Assembly (NCBI GenBank): GCA_037893225.1
Contig: JAZGUH010000075.1
Coordinates: 620,001-684,000, forward strand
Direction: 5' to 3'
From: Hippasteria phrygiana
Taxonomy: Eukaryota > Echinodermata > Asteroidea > Valvatida > Goniasteridae
DNA length: 64,000 nucleotides
Part shown: positions 21,455 to 32,420 of the stretch, piece after piece
Position numbering within the stretch: position 1 is the first letter of the stretch
How the letters are laid out: the number at the start of each line of letters is the position of its first letter
Translations under genes and position numbers: made by a program
Notes under the pieces: model-generated
What the model was told of the DNA's origin: nothing
The model's database searches: none
What the model saw: the letters and a program-made list of their open reading frames with translations, nothing else

Positions 21455-22891
21455 CTTTTAAACATGTATTCCCTGCCGTTTGAAAGCTCCCTGACCTTCG
21501 CTGTTATTCGGCTGCCGTCGCTTTTGGTGGCGTAAAGAGTGTTGCAGTCCACGCCTTTTGGTTTCTCGCACAGAAACACAGTCGTCCCCAAAGCATTTTC
21601 GTTGGGGTACACGCACTTTCCGCTCCAGTTCCCGTGATTTCTAAGCATACACAGCCCTGCAGGTTTTTCCTTCGCTCCCGGCACATCGAAGTAACCCTGC
21701 CACACCACTCTGTCGTCGGCGGGCCATACCGTGTTCAGCATAAAATCCACGGCCTCGCTGCTCAGGACACTCGTGACACCGATACTCCCTTCCTTCATCA
21801 CCGGCCCAGCCAGCGAAGACGTAGACGCTATACGTGCCGTTGTTGTGATCTACGACTCGGCCGGCAGTGCTTGCCGTTGGTTTTGCCTTGGAGCTCATGA
21901 CGGCGTACCAAAATGCCCCTCCTGAGTCCAGCATTCTGCCATCCTCGTGTCTGCAGGTTTTATCCTGTAGTGTAGCATGTCACCGACTCGAATGGAGTCC
22001 TTTCTGGGCGACACCAAGGACACTGAGAATACGTCTTTGGGTACACTGTAAAAAAATCCCGTAAAATCCCGGGATTTTCCCCCTGTAAAAAAAACAGACC
22101 ATCACTGTATTTTAGTTTGAACGGGTTTTGAACGTAAAATCTCATGTTCTCCTACACGAACCATTACGCAGCAACTGACCAATCAGAACTAAGGAAATTT
22201 GTGTTCACACAAGTCATGTTAAATTGTAGTGTTTTGTATCGTCCAAAAACACTATTTCTTGACTAAAATATTTAATTATTTAAGAGATTCCACATAGGAA
22301 TTTATACTTTTTGTAAACAGAGGTGAAGAATCGCATTACATCTTCTTTCGTATTCAAATATTGGAATTTTTCAGGCTGAATATAAAGCTAAAGCGCGACA
22401 TTATTAAGTTTGTGGAGTTTAGTAAATTACCGTTACTGTAGTATTTGTACAATTGATATCTAGAGTAATGTATATAATATGTAGGCCTGTAATAAATCAC
22501 GTCTGCTTAGTCTGGTTCCCATTTCTGTAAATTCGTGATTACTTGCACCATGTTTCCAGTAACTTAGTGACATTTTTTATACCCTGTATTTTTACAGGAA
22601 TAGCAGGGTTATTTTAAGGGACATCAGCGTAAAATAACAGTGTTCATGAGTCGCAGCTTGCACCGTTTTTTACGGGATTGCGCTGGCGTCCAAACTGCCA
22701 GGAAATTCCCGTAAACAAACTGTTTTTTGTTTACAGTGTACGGGCTTCGTCAGATCGCCAGCCGTCTTTGCAGTGTGCATGGCTATTATTTGTGGGTGGG
22801 TTGAAGAGACCCGGGCCGTGTAACGGCTTGCGATCGAAGATGATCGAGCAACTGGTGAAGGCAAGCTGATGACTGGAGAGTAGCTCAAACT
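21455..22891 (-). pseudogene. NXPE-family protein exon, interrupted by element B and frameshifts
   Basis: Reading down from 22891, after a good acceptor (TTCATTCATGTAG|AGT), a Ser/Thr/Pro-rich stretch leads to AGDLTKPV. Removing element B and one TA joins this in frame to PKDVFSVSLVSPRKDSIRVG. Then come SGGAFWYAVMSSKAKP, AGRVVDHNNGTYSVYV with FAGWAGD, SSEAVDFML, RVVWQGYF and FLCEKPKGVDCNTL. These are hallmarks of the filamin-like domain of NXPE proteins (neurexophilin and PC-esterase family). The exon would end at KR with donor AAAAG|GTGAAT (21455). Two frameshifts lie near RIK/GRM and after GWAGDE. NXPE proteins are type II membrane or secreted proteins. Their function in invertebrates is unknown. 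The disrupted exon makes this a pseudogene or allele-specific null. Confidence 0.82.
22044..22738. mobile_element. Element B, CACTG/TA type, inserted in the NXPE exon
   Basis: Ends CACTGTAAAAAAATCCCG and, inward from the right, CACTGTAAACAAAAAACAG, with TA on both sides (22042-22043, 22739-22740). Removing it with one TA restores an open NXPE frame across the junction, which proves the insertion. Subterminal words are CCCGTAAA/TTTACGGG/TCCCGGGATT. 695 bp, no transposase: non-autonomous. Same terminal type as elements A and G but with different subterminal words. Confidence 0.9.
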
Positions 22892-23743
22892 CTACATGAA
22901 TGAACAACAGGTGCAGAAACAAACGAAATAAACATATTCATACAAGAACTATATGATTGCATGAATATCCTGATGAAGTTTTTACTTCCCGAGGCGGTGG
23001 TCTAACGGTAACGCAATCACGTGACCAGTGTGTAGTTCCATCTTCGTGCTCAATAGTACACCCTGGATGGGAAAGTACCTCACCTTTTTCTGACTGTTTG
23101 CCACTAAACAAGCTAATATTTCGTAATAACCGCACGAAATTTTCCGATGAATGGAATTTTCCAAAAGCTTTACAAGAGACAAACAATAAAAATAACACTC
23201 TTCAGAAGTGTCCAAAAATGTCATATTGCCATTATTCATAAAATGTCATAAAATTGGTTATTGTCGTATTAAAAAAGGAAAGCCGGCGGGGACACTAAAC
23301 ATTTCTCTAAAATTTCACTTATTTAATCAAATGTTTGCTTTAGATGTCAGTCCTTGCAATTAGCAGTTTTTCGCTGTTGCTGATTATGCCATAAATACAA
23401 ATAAAGTTTACAAAATACGTACTGACATGCTTTTTAAAGGATTTTATGCAAAACTGCGCACCTATATTTCAGTATTTTATTTAATTCGAAAATGTACAAC
23501 GGTTTTGGATTTAATTCGCAAATGAACAGCAACTTTCATGTGGCGTGCATTTTATTTCATTGCCATGTCTGTCGAACTAGAAAGGCGCAACGAATAGAGG
23601 GAAACTCAAAATAGTTTGGGCGCTGCTAATGTGGAAAACCATGGAGGAAGGAATGCTCATATGCAGACCAGTTGTTTCATGGAAGGCTTACATGTATATG
23701 CTGAGATAGTGGTAGTGATAAAGTAGGTCTACTTGGAACTTAC

Positions 23744-23834
23744 CGTCAGATATACGATAAAAAGAACCCCAGCGCCAATCATGACCAGAAAAAAACATGC
23801 GAGTTCGTGCAAATCCGCCGAAGGTGGTTGTGGG
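23744..23834 (-). CDS. Probable signal-anchor exon of the NXPE-like gene
   Basis: The frame ...SADLHELACFFLVMIGAGVL, then FIVYLT, ends at ACG|GTAAGT (GT at 23742-23743), phase 0. The NXPE exon begins in phase 0 at 22891. Upstream is CTAAC followed about 40 nt later by CCTGCAG|CCC, a plausible acceptor, giving a 91-nt exon. An in-frame ATG also lies inside the hydrophobic run. NXPE proteins have a single N-terminal membrane anchor, so position, phase and content fit. The link between the two exons is inferred. Confidence 0.5.
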
Positions 23835-23837
23835 CTG

Positions 23838-24996
23838 CAGGTATTTTGACACGGTTTCACTTTACGTGTTATTAGTTAGCACATGGAGGAATAAAACACA
23901 TGGCGTTTGAACGGCCCGCCAAACCCCACAGGATATTTACTGACCAATTAGCAACCCTGGCTGACCAGTGGTAAAGGCATGGAGGCCTCCCGCTGCGTGC
24001 CCACTGCCCGACAACTTTACGACCGCGATAAGATCCTTTGTGCACAGGGCTGGCTGCCGCGAGGTGACTGTACAGATGAGGAACGAATCGTTGGTCTTCA
24101 CTGGAGTCAATAAACGCAAACACACGAATAGAACACGTTTCGAATGCGCAGTGACCCCGTGTCAGTATTCTTCATGCGCCATTTTCTTCAGCAAATTCGT
24201 AAAAAAAAATCGGACTTTCCGTCAGTAAAATACATTCACTGTCACCTTTCGAAAATGATTACATATTTCGGAAATTATTACTTGATATTTTTACGATTTT
24301 AGGGGCTTTCCAGAGGGTGGCAGTGGTTGAAAACACGAGGATTTCGTTCGTTTAGCTTTTCTTTGCCCGTTCGTGTGTTATAATGTCCAGTTTGTTCCAC
24401 AAATTTTATCGAGGATTTCTTTTGGTGTTTTTTTTTCGTCGAAAACTATCATGAGTGGTCGGGCACGCATCCACAATACTTATTGCGGATATTTTAATAA
24501 AATTTACCTGCATTTTTTTCATTGGAACTGTACAGACATTTCGTGTTTTTTTAAATGTTCAGGATTATTGAACTAGGCATGACGGCCATGACGACGGATT
24601 TATTTGCACATTCTTGTAATTTTTGGTGAAAAATCGAAAATATTTCCGGAACCTTGCACGTGACTCTTTTTAGATGTTCATTTCTTGAACATCTTTAATG
24701 CATTACACTATTTATTATAAAAATCCTATGACATGAAAATGAATGTTTTTTCATTCGGTCTTTTTGGATTAGTTTATAGCCTGAAGTGTCGGAAATATAG
24801 GTTTTCCCGGACGATTTCGGAAAATGTGCACATTAATTTGTAAAAGATTCATTCGTTTTCGTGCGAAATAGAATGAACGTTCACAATCCCGTTTTCTATT
24901 TAACAATTGATAATTCTATTTCCATGAAGGTGCGTTCAGTCGTAAAATATCAGCGTACGATTTCCCGAATGTGCACTGAATTTAGTATATTGATAA
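23838..24996. other. Unassigned AT-rich DNA
   Basis: No repeat from elsewhere in the window and no convincing exon. Scattered open frames are short and lack splice context. Confidence 0.5.
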
Positions 24997-25347
24997 TGTA
25001 GCGTTGACCGTGCGCGGGACTATTTCACACCTGAAGAACCAACTCCGGCACACTTTCTCTGGGTTTGAGAGGCTCTAGGCCGTTTATTCTAGCATAAAAT
25101 CACACAAAAGACTGTCCAGATATTCCGGGGGAAAGCACCTGCCTGTTGCTCATGGCAACCGGCCACTGCGCGTGCGCCGCCCGGCAACGGGTCCCCTTGG
25201 TCGGCCAGCAGGGGCTCCGCTGCAACAGCTCTGCTGTGGTGCTGTGCTGGTGCCCTCTACCGGCCGGTCAGCTGGGGCTCCACCGCAACGGCTCCGCCGT
25301 GGTGCCGTGCTAGCGCTCTCTGCCGACCGACCGGCACTGGCGCTACA
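24997..25347 (-). repeat. 3' LTR of the Ty3/Gypsy element
   Basis: On the minus strand the LTR runs TGTAGCG ... CGCTACA (351 bp), starting at 25347 and ending at 24997. A purine tract GGAGGGGGCGA (25348-25358) precedes it, the expected polypurine primer. AATAAA lies at 25083-25088 within it. No second copy is in the window, so the 5' LTR is lost and no target duplication can be tested. Confidence 0.75.
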
Positions 25348-25895
25348 TCGCCCCCTCCGAGGACCTTTGTTCGTCCCCGAACAAGGCGACGAGCACCGAT
25401 GACTGGACGCCCACGAAGACCCGATCCGGACGGCGCCCGCAGCAGCAAAAACACAAAAGGGGAAGTCACAAACAGTTCTGGGAAAAAGAAACAACGGGGC
25501 GACTGGAAGGGAGGTCATCCGGTCCTCAGTTGGTAGGTGGAGGCTGCTGCTGGAGTCGCCTTCCGTCCGGGAAGAGTCGTCCATCCCACGTGGGCTAGGG
25601 GGCGTCGGGGGCTGTAGGAGCGTTCGTCGAAGCGTCTTCCTCCGTCCGGGTCGGCCGGCCTCTCCAGCCCTGGCGCCGGCTCCAGCTGCGACATCACAAG
25701 GAGGGCCCGGGGGGGGGGGGGGGGGGGGCGCTCCGGGTAGTCACGACTCTCCGAGGGACGTCCCGGGTGGAACAGTCTGGTATGGCGTCCATCTCCTCCT
25801 CGCTGGCATGGCCGTCCAGCTCGTCGGTTTCTGCACTCACCGACCCCACGAAGACTCCGGTGTAGTAACGGTGGTGCAGTTCCCGGATGTCCCTC

Positions 25896-26042
25896 CTATA
25901 GAACGCATTCCCGCACCCCCGGTGGCAGGTACGTGTAGGGGCACTCCGGGTGGAGCACTCGGCACGCAGTCCGGAGGTGCCTCCGGAGGTTACGGCCCCG
26001 GTTGAAGGTCTTATGGCAATGGGGGCAATCCGCCGGATCCAT
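25896..26042 (-). CDS. 48-residue zinc-finger ORF downstream of Gypsy integrase
   Basis: ATG at 26042 starts a short frame with CPHCHKTFNRGRNLRRHLRT and then Ala-Cys: Cys-x2-Cys and His plus a final Cys at classical finger spacing, ending at TAG (25896-25898). Such a product could bind DNA or RNA. Whether it is made separately, spliced, or is a remnant of a longer accessory protein cannot be told. It overlaps a longer frame without recognisable motifs. Confidence 0.5.
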   Translation of the reverse strand: MDPADCPHCHKTFNRGRNLRRHLRTACRVLHPECPYTYLPPGVRECVL

Positions 26043-26071
26043 CCTGCAGGGGAGAGAAAGAGGAACATTAG

Positions 26072-27573
26072 TTAGCTGGAGGCAGTAACGACTGGGTCGG
26101 TCAATTTTCCGACCCGCCCTGCTGACTCTGCTGGGGGCCAGCTCCGAGGGTAAGGGGCGGCCTGTCCATCGTCTCCCGCCGTCTCACCGGGCTCGGCCCT
26201 TGGCTCGTCCGGCACGCCGGGGGCCCTCGCCGTCGTCACTGTGGGTGGTGGTGTTCCCCCTCCTCGCGGACTCGGGGCAACTCTGATGTCGTGGCTTCCT
26301 TGTTCACCCGGTTGGTTGTCTGGGGAAGCCGTGGTCGCCGGTTCCGTCCCCGGGGCCTCCGCTCGGCCAGGAGTTGCTGGGAGCCCCTCTACGGGGGCGC
26401 TGTCCTTCTCTGCTGGGGGTCTGCAAGCAGCACGCCTCCACCAGTCCACGTCGGCGTCGCCCAGGTATGGCTTCAGCCGGTTGTAGTGAACCACCTTAGC
26501 TTTGGCCCGAGGGGACTTCTGGACCCGGTAGGTGACATCGTCCATCTTCTTTATCACGACGAATGGTCCGTTCCACCAGCATTGCAGCTTCGGTGTGCGA
26601 CCAACCTTCTTGGCGGGGGTGTACAGCCACACTGGTTGGCCAGGTTCGTACCCGGCTCCTTCGGCTCGGCGGTCGTACTGTTGCTTTGGTACGTTTGACT
26701 GCTCCGTAGGTGGCGACGGGCGAACTCGTGGGCACGCTCCATTCTCCCCCTCAGCCCGTCCACGTAGTCGTGTACACCTGCACCTGCTGTTCGCTCCTCG
26801 GGCAGTCCCACCACCAGATCCAGGGGAAGCCTGACTTTGCGGCCGAGCATGAGCATGTTCGGCGTGAACCTGGTGCTGTCGTGCTGGGAGGAGCGGTACG
26901 CCATCATTACGTACGGCAGGTGTTCATCCCAGTCATCCTGGTTCTCGTCCACAAACAAGCTCAGCATCGTCTTGACTGTGCGGTTAAATCGCTCCACCAT
27001 CCCATCAGACTGAGGATGGAACGGTGTAGTGCGGGTCTTGTGGATGCCGAGCAATGCACAGACTCCTTGGAACAGTCCGGCTTCGAACTCCTTCCCCTGA
27101 TCAGTGTGGATTTCTAGGGGGGTGCCGAACCGCGTGACAACCTGCTCGACGAGGACCCTGGCGACGGTTTCTGACGTTTTGTCGGGGATCGGAAAGGCCT
27201 CCACCCACTTCGTAAAGTAGTCGGCGACCACCATGGTGCCCGTGTTCCCGGCCCTCGTCCTGGGGAGTCTGCCCGTCAGGTCAATAGCCAGGCGCTCCAT
27301 AGGGGCCCCCACCAGGTATTGCTGGAGTGGGGCCTTCCGGGGTCTGGGAGGCGACTTCTTCGAGCCACACTTGTGGCACTTTCGACACCACTCTTCCGCC
27401 TGGCGTTGCATCCCTCTCCAGTACACGGAGGCTTGCTTCAGTCGTGCGACCGTCCGAGCGACCCCCAAGTGGCCCGAGGTCCTGTTGTCATAGACCAACC
27501 TCATGACGTCCTCCACCTTCCCCTTCGGGACCACGACCTTCCACGTCGGGGGTCCCCCGCCGGGCTGTTCCAA
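26072..27573 (-). pseudogene. Gypsy integrase with C-terminal chromatin-proximal domain
   Basis: First frame (26554-27573): H2C2 finger remnant (CRKCHKCGSKKSP), then the DDE core with LAIDLTG (D), IHTDQGKEFEA (D) and FHPQSDGMVERFNRT (E). Next comes MAYRSSQHDSTRFTPNMLMLG, typical of animal Gypsy elements. A frameshift near 26630 moves into MWLYTPAKKVGRTPKL and VVHYNRLKPY, the usual C-terminal tail. The enzyme would insert element cDNA. Confidence 0.88.
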
Positions 27574-27624
27574 TCTCAGCTGCAGGACCCCACGGGCCAG
27601 CCGTAGCCTTTCCCACTTGGCCCA

Positions 27625-28395
27625 TCAGAACTTGGTACCCTCGTCTAGCGCCGAGACATCCGCCCAGCCAGGTCGGGGGACTGCATCCTCCAGCCACTGC
27701 ATGAGCTTGCCCAGTTCGGGGTCGCTGCGTTGCTCCCGCACCAGTTCCTCTGGATCCCATGTCTCCAGGAGCTGTTCTGGGGTGGCGGCCCGTCCCTGTC
27801 CGGACTCGCCGACGGTTCCCACTAGTCCGTCCGCCTGTGCCTCCCCGGTACTACACCGGTCCTCCCCGGTGTAGCATTCCTGGCCCTCCTCTTTCGACCG
27901 TCCGCACTGGCCACACGGGATCCTGGAGACGGCGTCGGCGTTGATGTGCTTCTTGCCCGCTCGGTGCTCGATGTCAAACTCGTAACACCCCAGCCTTTGG
28001 ATCCACCTGGCTACCTGCCCTTCGGATTCGCGGAAGTTGAAGAGCCACCGCAGTGACCCATGGTCTGTCCTGAGCAGGAATCGTTTACCCAGGAGATAGT
28101 GTTTGAAGTAATGGATGAAGTGGACCGCAGCCAGAAACTCTTTCCGAGTGGTACAATACTCGCTCCCCATCGTCTCCTTCCTGCGACAGCACCGCTCCAA
28201 TGGTACAGTGGCTGGCATCCGTGTCTAGGACGTAGCGACGCTCCGTGTTCGGATATCGTAACACTGGCGTCGCGGCTAACGCGTCCTTAAGGTGCTCGAA
28301 GGCCGCCTGACAAGGGCTGGACCAGGAGAAAGTCTTCTGGCTTTTGCTGGTAAGGGCATAGAGGGAACGGGTGATCTCGGCGAAGTTCGCGATGA
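27625..28395 (-). pseudogene. Gypsy RNase H region
   Basis: CTTRKEFLAAVHFIHYFKHYL, FLLRTDHGSLRWLFNF and FDIEHRAGKKHINADAVSRI are the conserved Ty3 RNase H and tether motifs. The upstream part, which joins the RT connection, lies in other frames after a stop near 28398. It would remove the RNA strand during reverse transcription. Confidence 0.85.
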
Positions 28396-28399
28396 AACG

Positions 28400-29350
28400 T
28401 CAGTAGTACGACGCGAGGCCCAGGAAGCTTCGGACTTGGGTCAGGTTTGCTGGCTGCGGCCAGTTCCGGATGACGGTGACCTTCTCGGGGTCCGTCCTCA
28501 CCCCTTCAGCTGAAACCCGGTGGCCCAGGAAGGACACTTCCGTCTTGAAGAGGTCACATTTCTTCGGCTTCAGTTTCAACCCGGTAGCTCGGAACCACTC
28601 CAGCACGGTGGCTAACCGTTGGTAGTGTTCCTCAAAGTCGGACCCCCACATGATCACGTCGTCCAGGTAGACTACCGCTATCTGCCACTGGAGTCCCCTC
28701 AGTACCCGTTCCATTAGCCTCTCGAACGTCGCCGGCGCATTGCAGAGCCCGAATGGCATCACCGTGAACTGGTACAACCCATCCTGCATGCCGAAGGCCG
28801 TCTTCTCCCGGTCCTTCTGGTCCATGCCGACCTGCCAGTAGCCGCTGGCTAGATCCAGCGTGCTGAACGACTTCGCCCCGTCCAGGGCATCCAGGTCCTC
28901 GATTTGGGGATGGGGTACGCGTCTTTCAGCGTCACCTCGTTGACCTTGCGGTAGTCTACGCAGAACCGTACCGACCCATCCTTCTTTTTGACGAGGACGA
29001 CCGGCAAGGACCAAGGGCTATAGGAGGGTTCCACAACGCCTCCCTGTAGCATCTGCTCTACTTGCCTCTCCGCCTCCCGCCGCTTGTGCATCGGCTGCTC
29101 CGGTGCTAATCGTGTGCTGTGTCAAATTCGTTCGGCCGAGCTTGCCGTCGGGGCCCGTTAAAACTCCCGTGAAGTCCGTCAATAATTCAGCCAACCTGGC
29201 ACGCTGGTCCGGGTCCAGGTTCACGGCGCCTCGATCCCAAAGATCATTAAGGTGGGCCGGTACTTTTCCCCGTCTCCGTACCGGGGGAGGGCACTTGGCG
29301 GCTAGCTTCGGCCGCCCCTCGTCGAGCTCCATTACATCCAGGTCGTCCAT
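28400..29350 (-). pseudogene. Gypsy reverse transcriptase, three frames
   Basis: 29018-29350 holds the linker before RT. 28849-29091 reads [20 protein letters not shown] and [10 protein letters not shown] shifted frame down to 28400 gives [13 protein letters not shown] (palm Asp), FTVMPFGLCNAPATFERLM and VVYLDDVIMWG (YLDD catalytic box), then LKPKKCDLFKTEVSFLGHRV. Textbook Ty3/Gypsy RT broken by at least two shifts. Confidence 0.9.
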
Positions 29351-29996
29351 CCTTTGTAGACCGTCACGGGGTCGGCCGTCGGGTTGAACACCCTGATAGG
29401 TACGGTCCCATTATCAGTGTCGACGAGGCCAGTAGCGCCCGCAATCTGACAATTGTCCGTAGCCTCCAGGTTAGGGTATACCATCCCGACCCCCATCCGC
29501 GGCTTGGCCCCCATGCCGCGCGCAATGATCGCCTCGTGACCCGCCGGTACGACCATGCTCTCCATCACCCGCACCCTGGCGACCATCGGCTGCCGGTGGG
29601 AGCCCTCCAGGGGGACGGCCTTCCCGTCGATGATGACCATGAAATTATCGCCCCATCGCCATTCGCAATGATACCTTGACAGGAAGTCGATCCCCAAGAT
29701 CACATCCGGCTCGATGTCGGCCACGGTGCAGGCGTGGTTCATGAGTTGATCTCCGATTTTCAACTCAAAGTTGGCCATTCCCCTCGCCGGCATGGAACTT
29801 CTGTCCGACATCCTCAGGGCTGGCGCGGAACAAAGGAGTCTCGGCCTCTCTGTCTCCTCCAAAGTGCCAAAAACTCTTTCGGATAGCAAGCTCACTGCTG
29901 CCCCGGTGTCCAAGAGGAAACGCACCGGCTTCCCGGCAACGTTACCCGCGACGTAGTTCGCCTTTGTGTGTGAGTGCCCGCTTATTCCCAGTGAAT
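29332..29996 (-). pseudogene. Gypsy aspartic protease
   Basis: The frame reaches upstream to about 29996 (KANYVAGNVAGKPVRF) and carries the active-site LLDTGAAVSLLS and the later ILGIDFLSRY block. Retropepsin-like proteases cut the Gag-Pol polyprotein. The N-terminal limit is where similarity to the element ends. Confidence 0.85.
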
Positions 29997-30510
29997 GTCA
30001 GTTGAAGTCTACAATCGGTATTTTAATGACATTGTATTACATGCGCCGCACGTGCGTTCATACCGTCTGTTGGCGCATAACAAAATCCGTTTGCCGTTGC
30101 AGCTTTCTATTGCCTTTGTTGGGTGTGTTAGTTGAGTGAAAACAATAAAATATAAGGCCATCATCTTTGTTGGGATCTGAACTTCCGCGTTTTTTTTTTA
30201 TGTGGCAAAGACCGACTATTCCCCACCTTACTGTGATTGTCGTGAGGCATAAACTGTCTCCCCACCAACCAATCTACCTTCCGACATACCGAGCTCTTGC
30301 CCACAGTGCGTTTAAGCTCAATGCCGGGAGAGTAAACGAACGACACTCGCATTTGCTGGGCTGCATGCGTGGTGCTGGCCGGCCTGCCAAGGGGTATTGG
30401 CAAGTTAGTTACGGACTCTGCGCAAGTTAGTACACGCCTACCCTTAAAAAGTGGGAGATGATTACATTGGTCATCCCCCCAGGTCAAAAAGTGGGGGATA
30501 TATCACCCCA
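29997..30510. other. Unassigned, ends in a poly-C tract
   Basis: No repeat or exon recognised. A 19-nt C run follows at 30511-30529, preceded by two GTGGGGGA-type words. Confidence 0.45.
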
Positions 30511-30529
30511 CCCCCCCCCCCCCCCCCCC

Positions 30530-31246
30530 GGATTTCCGCCCATGTCGTAGAGGCATTTAAAGCATGTGTTAAAAAAACAATCTTAATAAATGTTGTAGCG
30601 CCCTCTTATGTTTTCCGGTGGCGTCCGATAGTCTTTGAGTAATTAGGATTTATTCATTTATTCCTTGCCAACTGATTGGCTGTTGGGGAGATTGAGAAAT
30701 GGTTGAGTCCAAAAAGATGGGTTTCGGTGAAATTCTTCATTATTATTGCAAATATTAAACCCCAGTTTAATATAATTATGGAAATATAAAATTACATCGA
30801 ATTTACACAGCTTTATGTCTAATGTGTTTTTTGCTACTTTTACTGGCGTTTCTTGTTCCTCATTTGTTTGCAATGGGTGGTTTCATGACAACGAAGTGAG
30901 CACAAAACGATAATTATGCAATGAATAATTTAATACTTACAAAACCATTCATATAATGTCCAAACTTTGCCCAAATTTTTACCATTGTAAAGTGGACAAA
31001 ATAACTTCATTTTATGCTTTGATGAGTTTTATTAACGAATTTACAAAATGGTACAGTTTGCGACAAAGAGGCCAAAATACGATAGCAGTTTTTCAACGCG
31101 CTTCCATTCAAACATACGCCGCCGAATCCTCATCAATTTTCGATATTCAGATGACATCATAGTAATGCTCTCTCCAAGCTCTTCTTTTTCTGGTACAAAT
31201 AATTACTGTTTCTATTAACATTCATTTTCTTGTCGCATACCTACCT
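30530..31246. other. Unassigned AT-rich DNA
   Basis: Nothing recognisable on either strand. Confidence 0.5.
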
Positions 31247-31320
31247 TGTCGAGCGCAATTTGAGTCCCGCGCGCAAGCGCAAGTTTTAACTTGCGCGAGG
31301 GACTCATATTGCGCTCGACA
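31247..31320. repeat. 74-nt near-perfect hairpin
   Basis: 31-nt arms starting TGTCGAGCGCAATTTGAG and ending CTCATATTGCGCTCGACA, two mismatches, loop of about 12 nt. It could be a minimal MITE or a structured element. No target duplication was identified. Confidence 0.8.
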
Positions 31321-32091
31321 GTTAGGCCTATATCATGTGTGCACGTCGGCATGGTCGAAAATGGAAGTGTGCTCATGACGTAACGTTAGTTCCATTTTTT
31401 TTGGTAAGAAAAACATTATTTTCGAAAAAAATAATCAAATACATAACTGTGCAGCAGTATATAGTGAACGCTTCGATGGGTTTTCAGTCAACATCAATGC
31501 GTTTTCAACCGAAATTACCGATTTGTATCAGTCCTCCAGATATTTCTCCATAGAGTCGTGTATAATTTTCAGCAACTTCCGCCCATGGTTTCATACTTAG
31601 TCGGGCGCCGTCAAAATTGCGGTATCCCGACGTTGATTTCAATAGGCGCTGTCTGTCTATGGGTTATTTTTGTCTGTGCCGTCACCGCAAGTCGCGCGCG
31701 CCGCGACCGTGCACGGCGACCATTGATCTCCATCGACCGCCTGTAAATTGCGCCCTCTGTTGATGAACGTTCTGGATGTGGGTATTGCTCCTCGTGTTTG
31801 TGAAGTCAACGTCGCGTGTAGACGATTTTGAGCCGCAGATATCTCCTGTTCTTGACATTCTTGGAGGAATATTTCTATCCTACCGGGGAGATGGGCTGTT
31901 GAACTGTGGACAGATATGACGCCAAGAATATTTATGCAGGTAAAGTGTGATTTTTGAACCTCGGTTTCTAGCATAGGACTATTGTGCAGTCTTGTGCGCT
32001 AGGACGCCATATCATGGCGTCCTTCTAGGACTAATAAAACCTTAAAATCAGATACCAACTGACAATAAACCTTTTCGACATTCTCAAAGCA
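31321..32091. other. Unassigned, one small palindrome
   Basis: Contains the palindrome AGGACGCCATATCATGGCG plus TCCT at about 32001-32023. No coding signal. Confidence 0.45.
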
Positions 32092-32410
32092 TCATGGGAA
32101 CTGCATCAAAACCAAAATTCTTGTTACATTTTCTTGCTTTTCCCCACAATTTCTTGATCTGTTATAATAGCCTACTCCATATCGGCTGGGGCCTTGCAAA
32201 TCAGAGAGTATATGACGTTCCTTCGCCTCTGATTCTGCCGCTTCGCAAGTAGCAATTAATTCATCATCGGGTACATTGCACTGGTTTGAATCACTAACGA
32301 ATTCTAATACATTGGCCTCTGTCCCGGTTGGCCTCTGTTCCTTTTTCAACATTATCTGGAAACGTATTCAAACTCAGAAATGTGTACGAATCGTCATCGC
32401 TGGAAGACAT
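32092..32410 (-). pseudogene. Unidentified short acidic ORF broken by a 16-bp tandem duplication
   Basis: From ATG near 32410 the frame reads MSSSDDDSYTFLSLNTFPD and then NVEKGTEAN before a stop. After a 16-bp duplication (ACAGAGGCCAAY-type, about 32320-32352) the shifted frame continues VLEFVSDSN ... DELIATCEAAESEAKE to 32092. Dropping one duplicate unit would rejoin the frames. The composition resembles acidic N-terminal regions of transposon-encoded or nuclear proteins. No family assigned. Confidence 0.35.
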
Positions 32411-32420
32411 TTTGGCAGAG

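Larger units (their letters stand above)
24997..29996 (-). mobile_element. Ty3/Gypsy LTR retrotransposon, 5'-truncated and frameshifted
   Basis: Protease, RT, RNase H, integrase and an extra small zinc-finger frame follow in Gypsy order on the minus strand, then a 3' LTR. The gag gene and 5' LTR are missing. The GC content is clearly higher than in flanking DNA. Multiple shifts and stops make it inactive. It lies between the broken NXPE gene and unassigned DNA. Confidence 0.9.

Noticed and set aside
25150..25584. 144-residue ORF as a Gypsy envelope
   Set aside because: It runs into the LTR and is Ala/Ser/Arg-rich. It has no signal peptide plus transmembrane pattern of an envelope protein.
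30594..30601. TGTAGCG at 30.6 kb as the missing 5' LTR end
   Set aside because: Wrong orientation, and the following sequence does not match the LTR.
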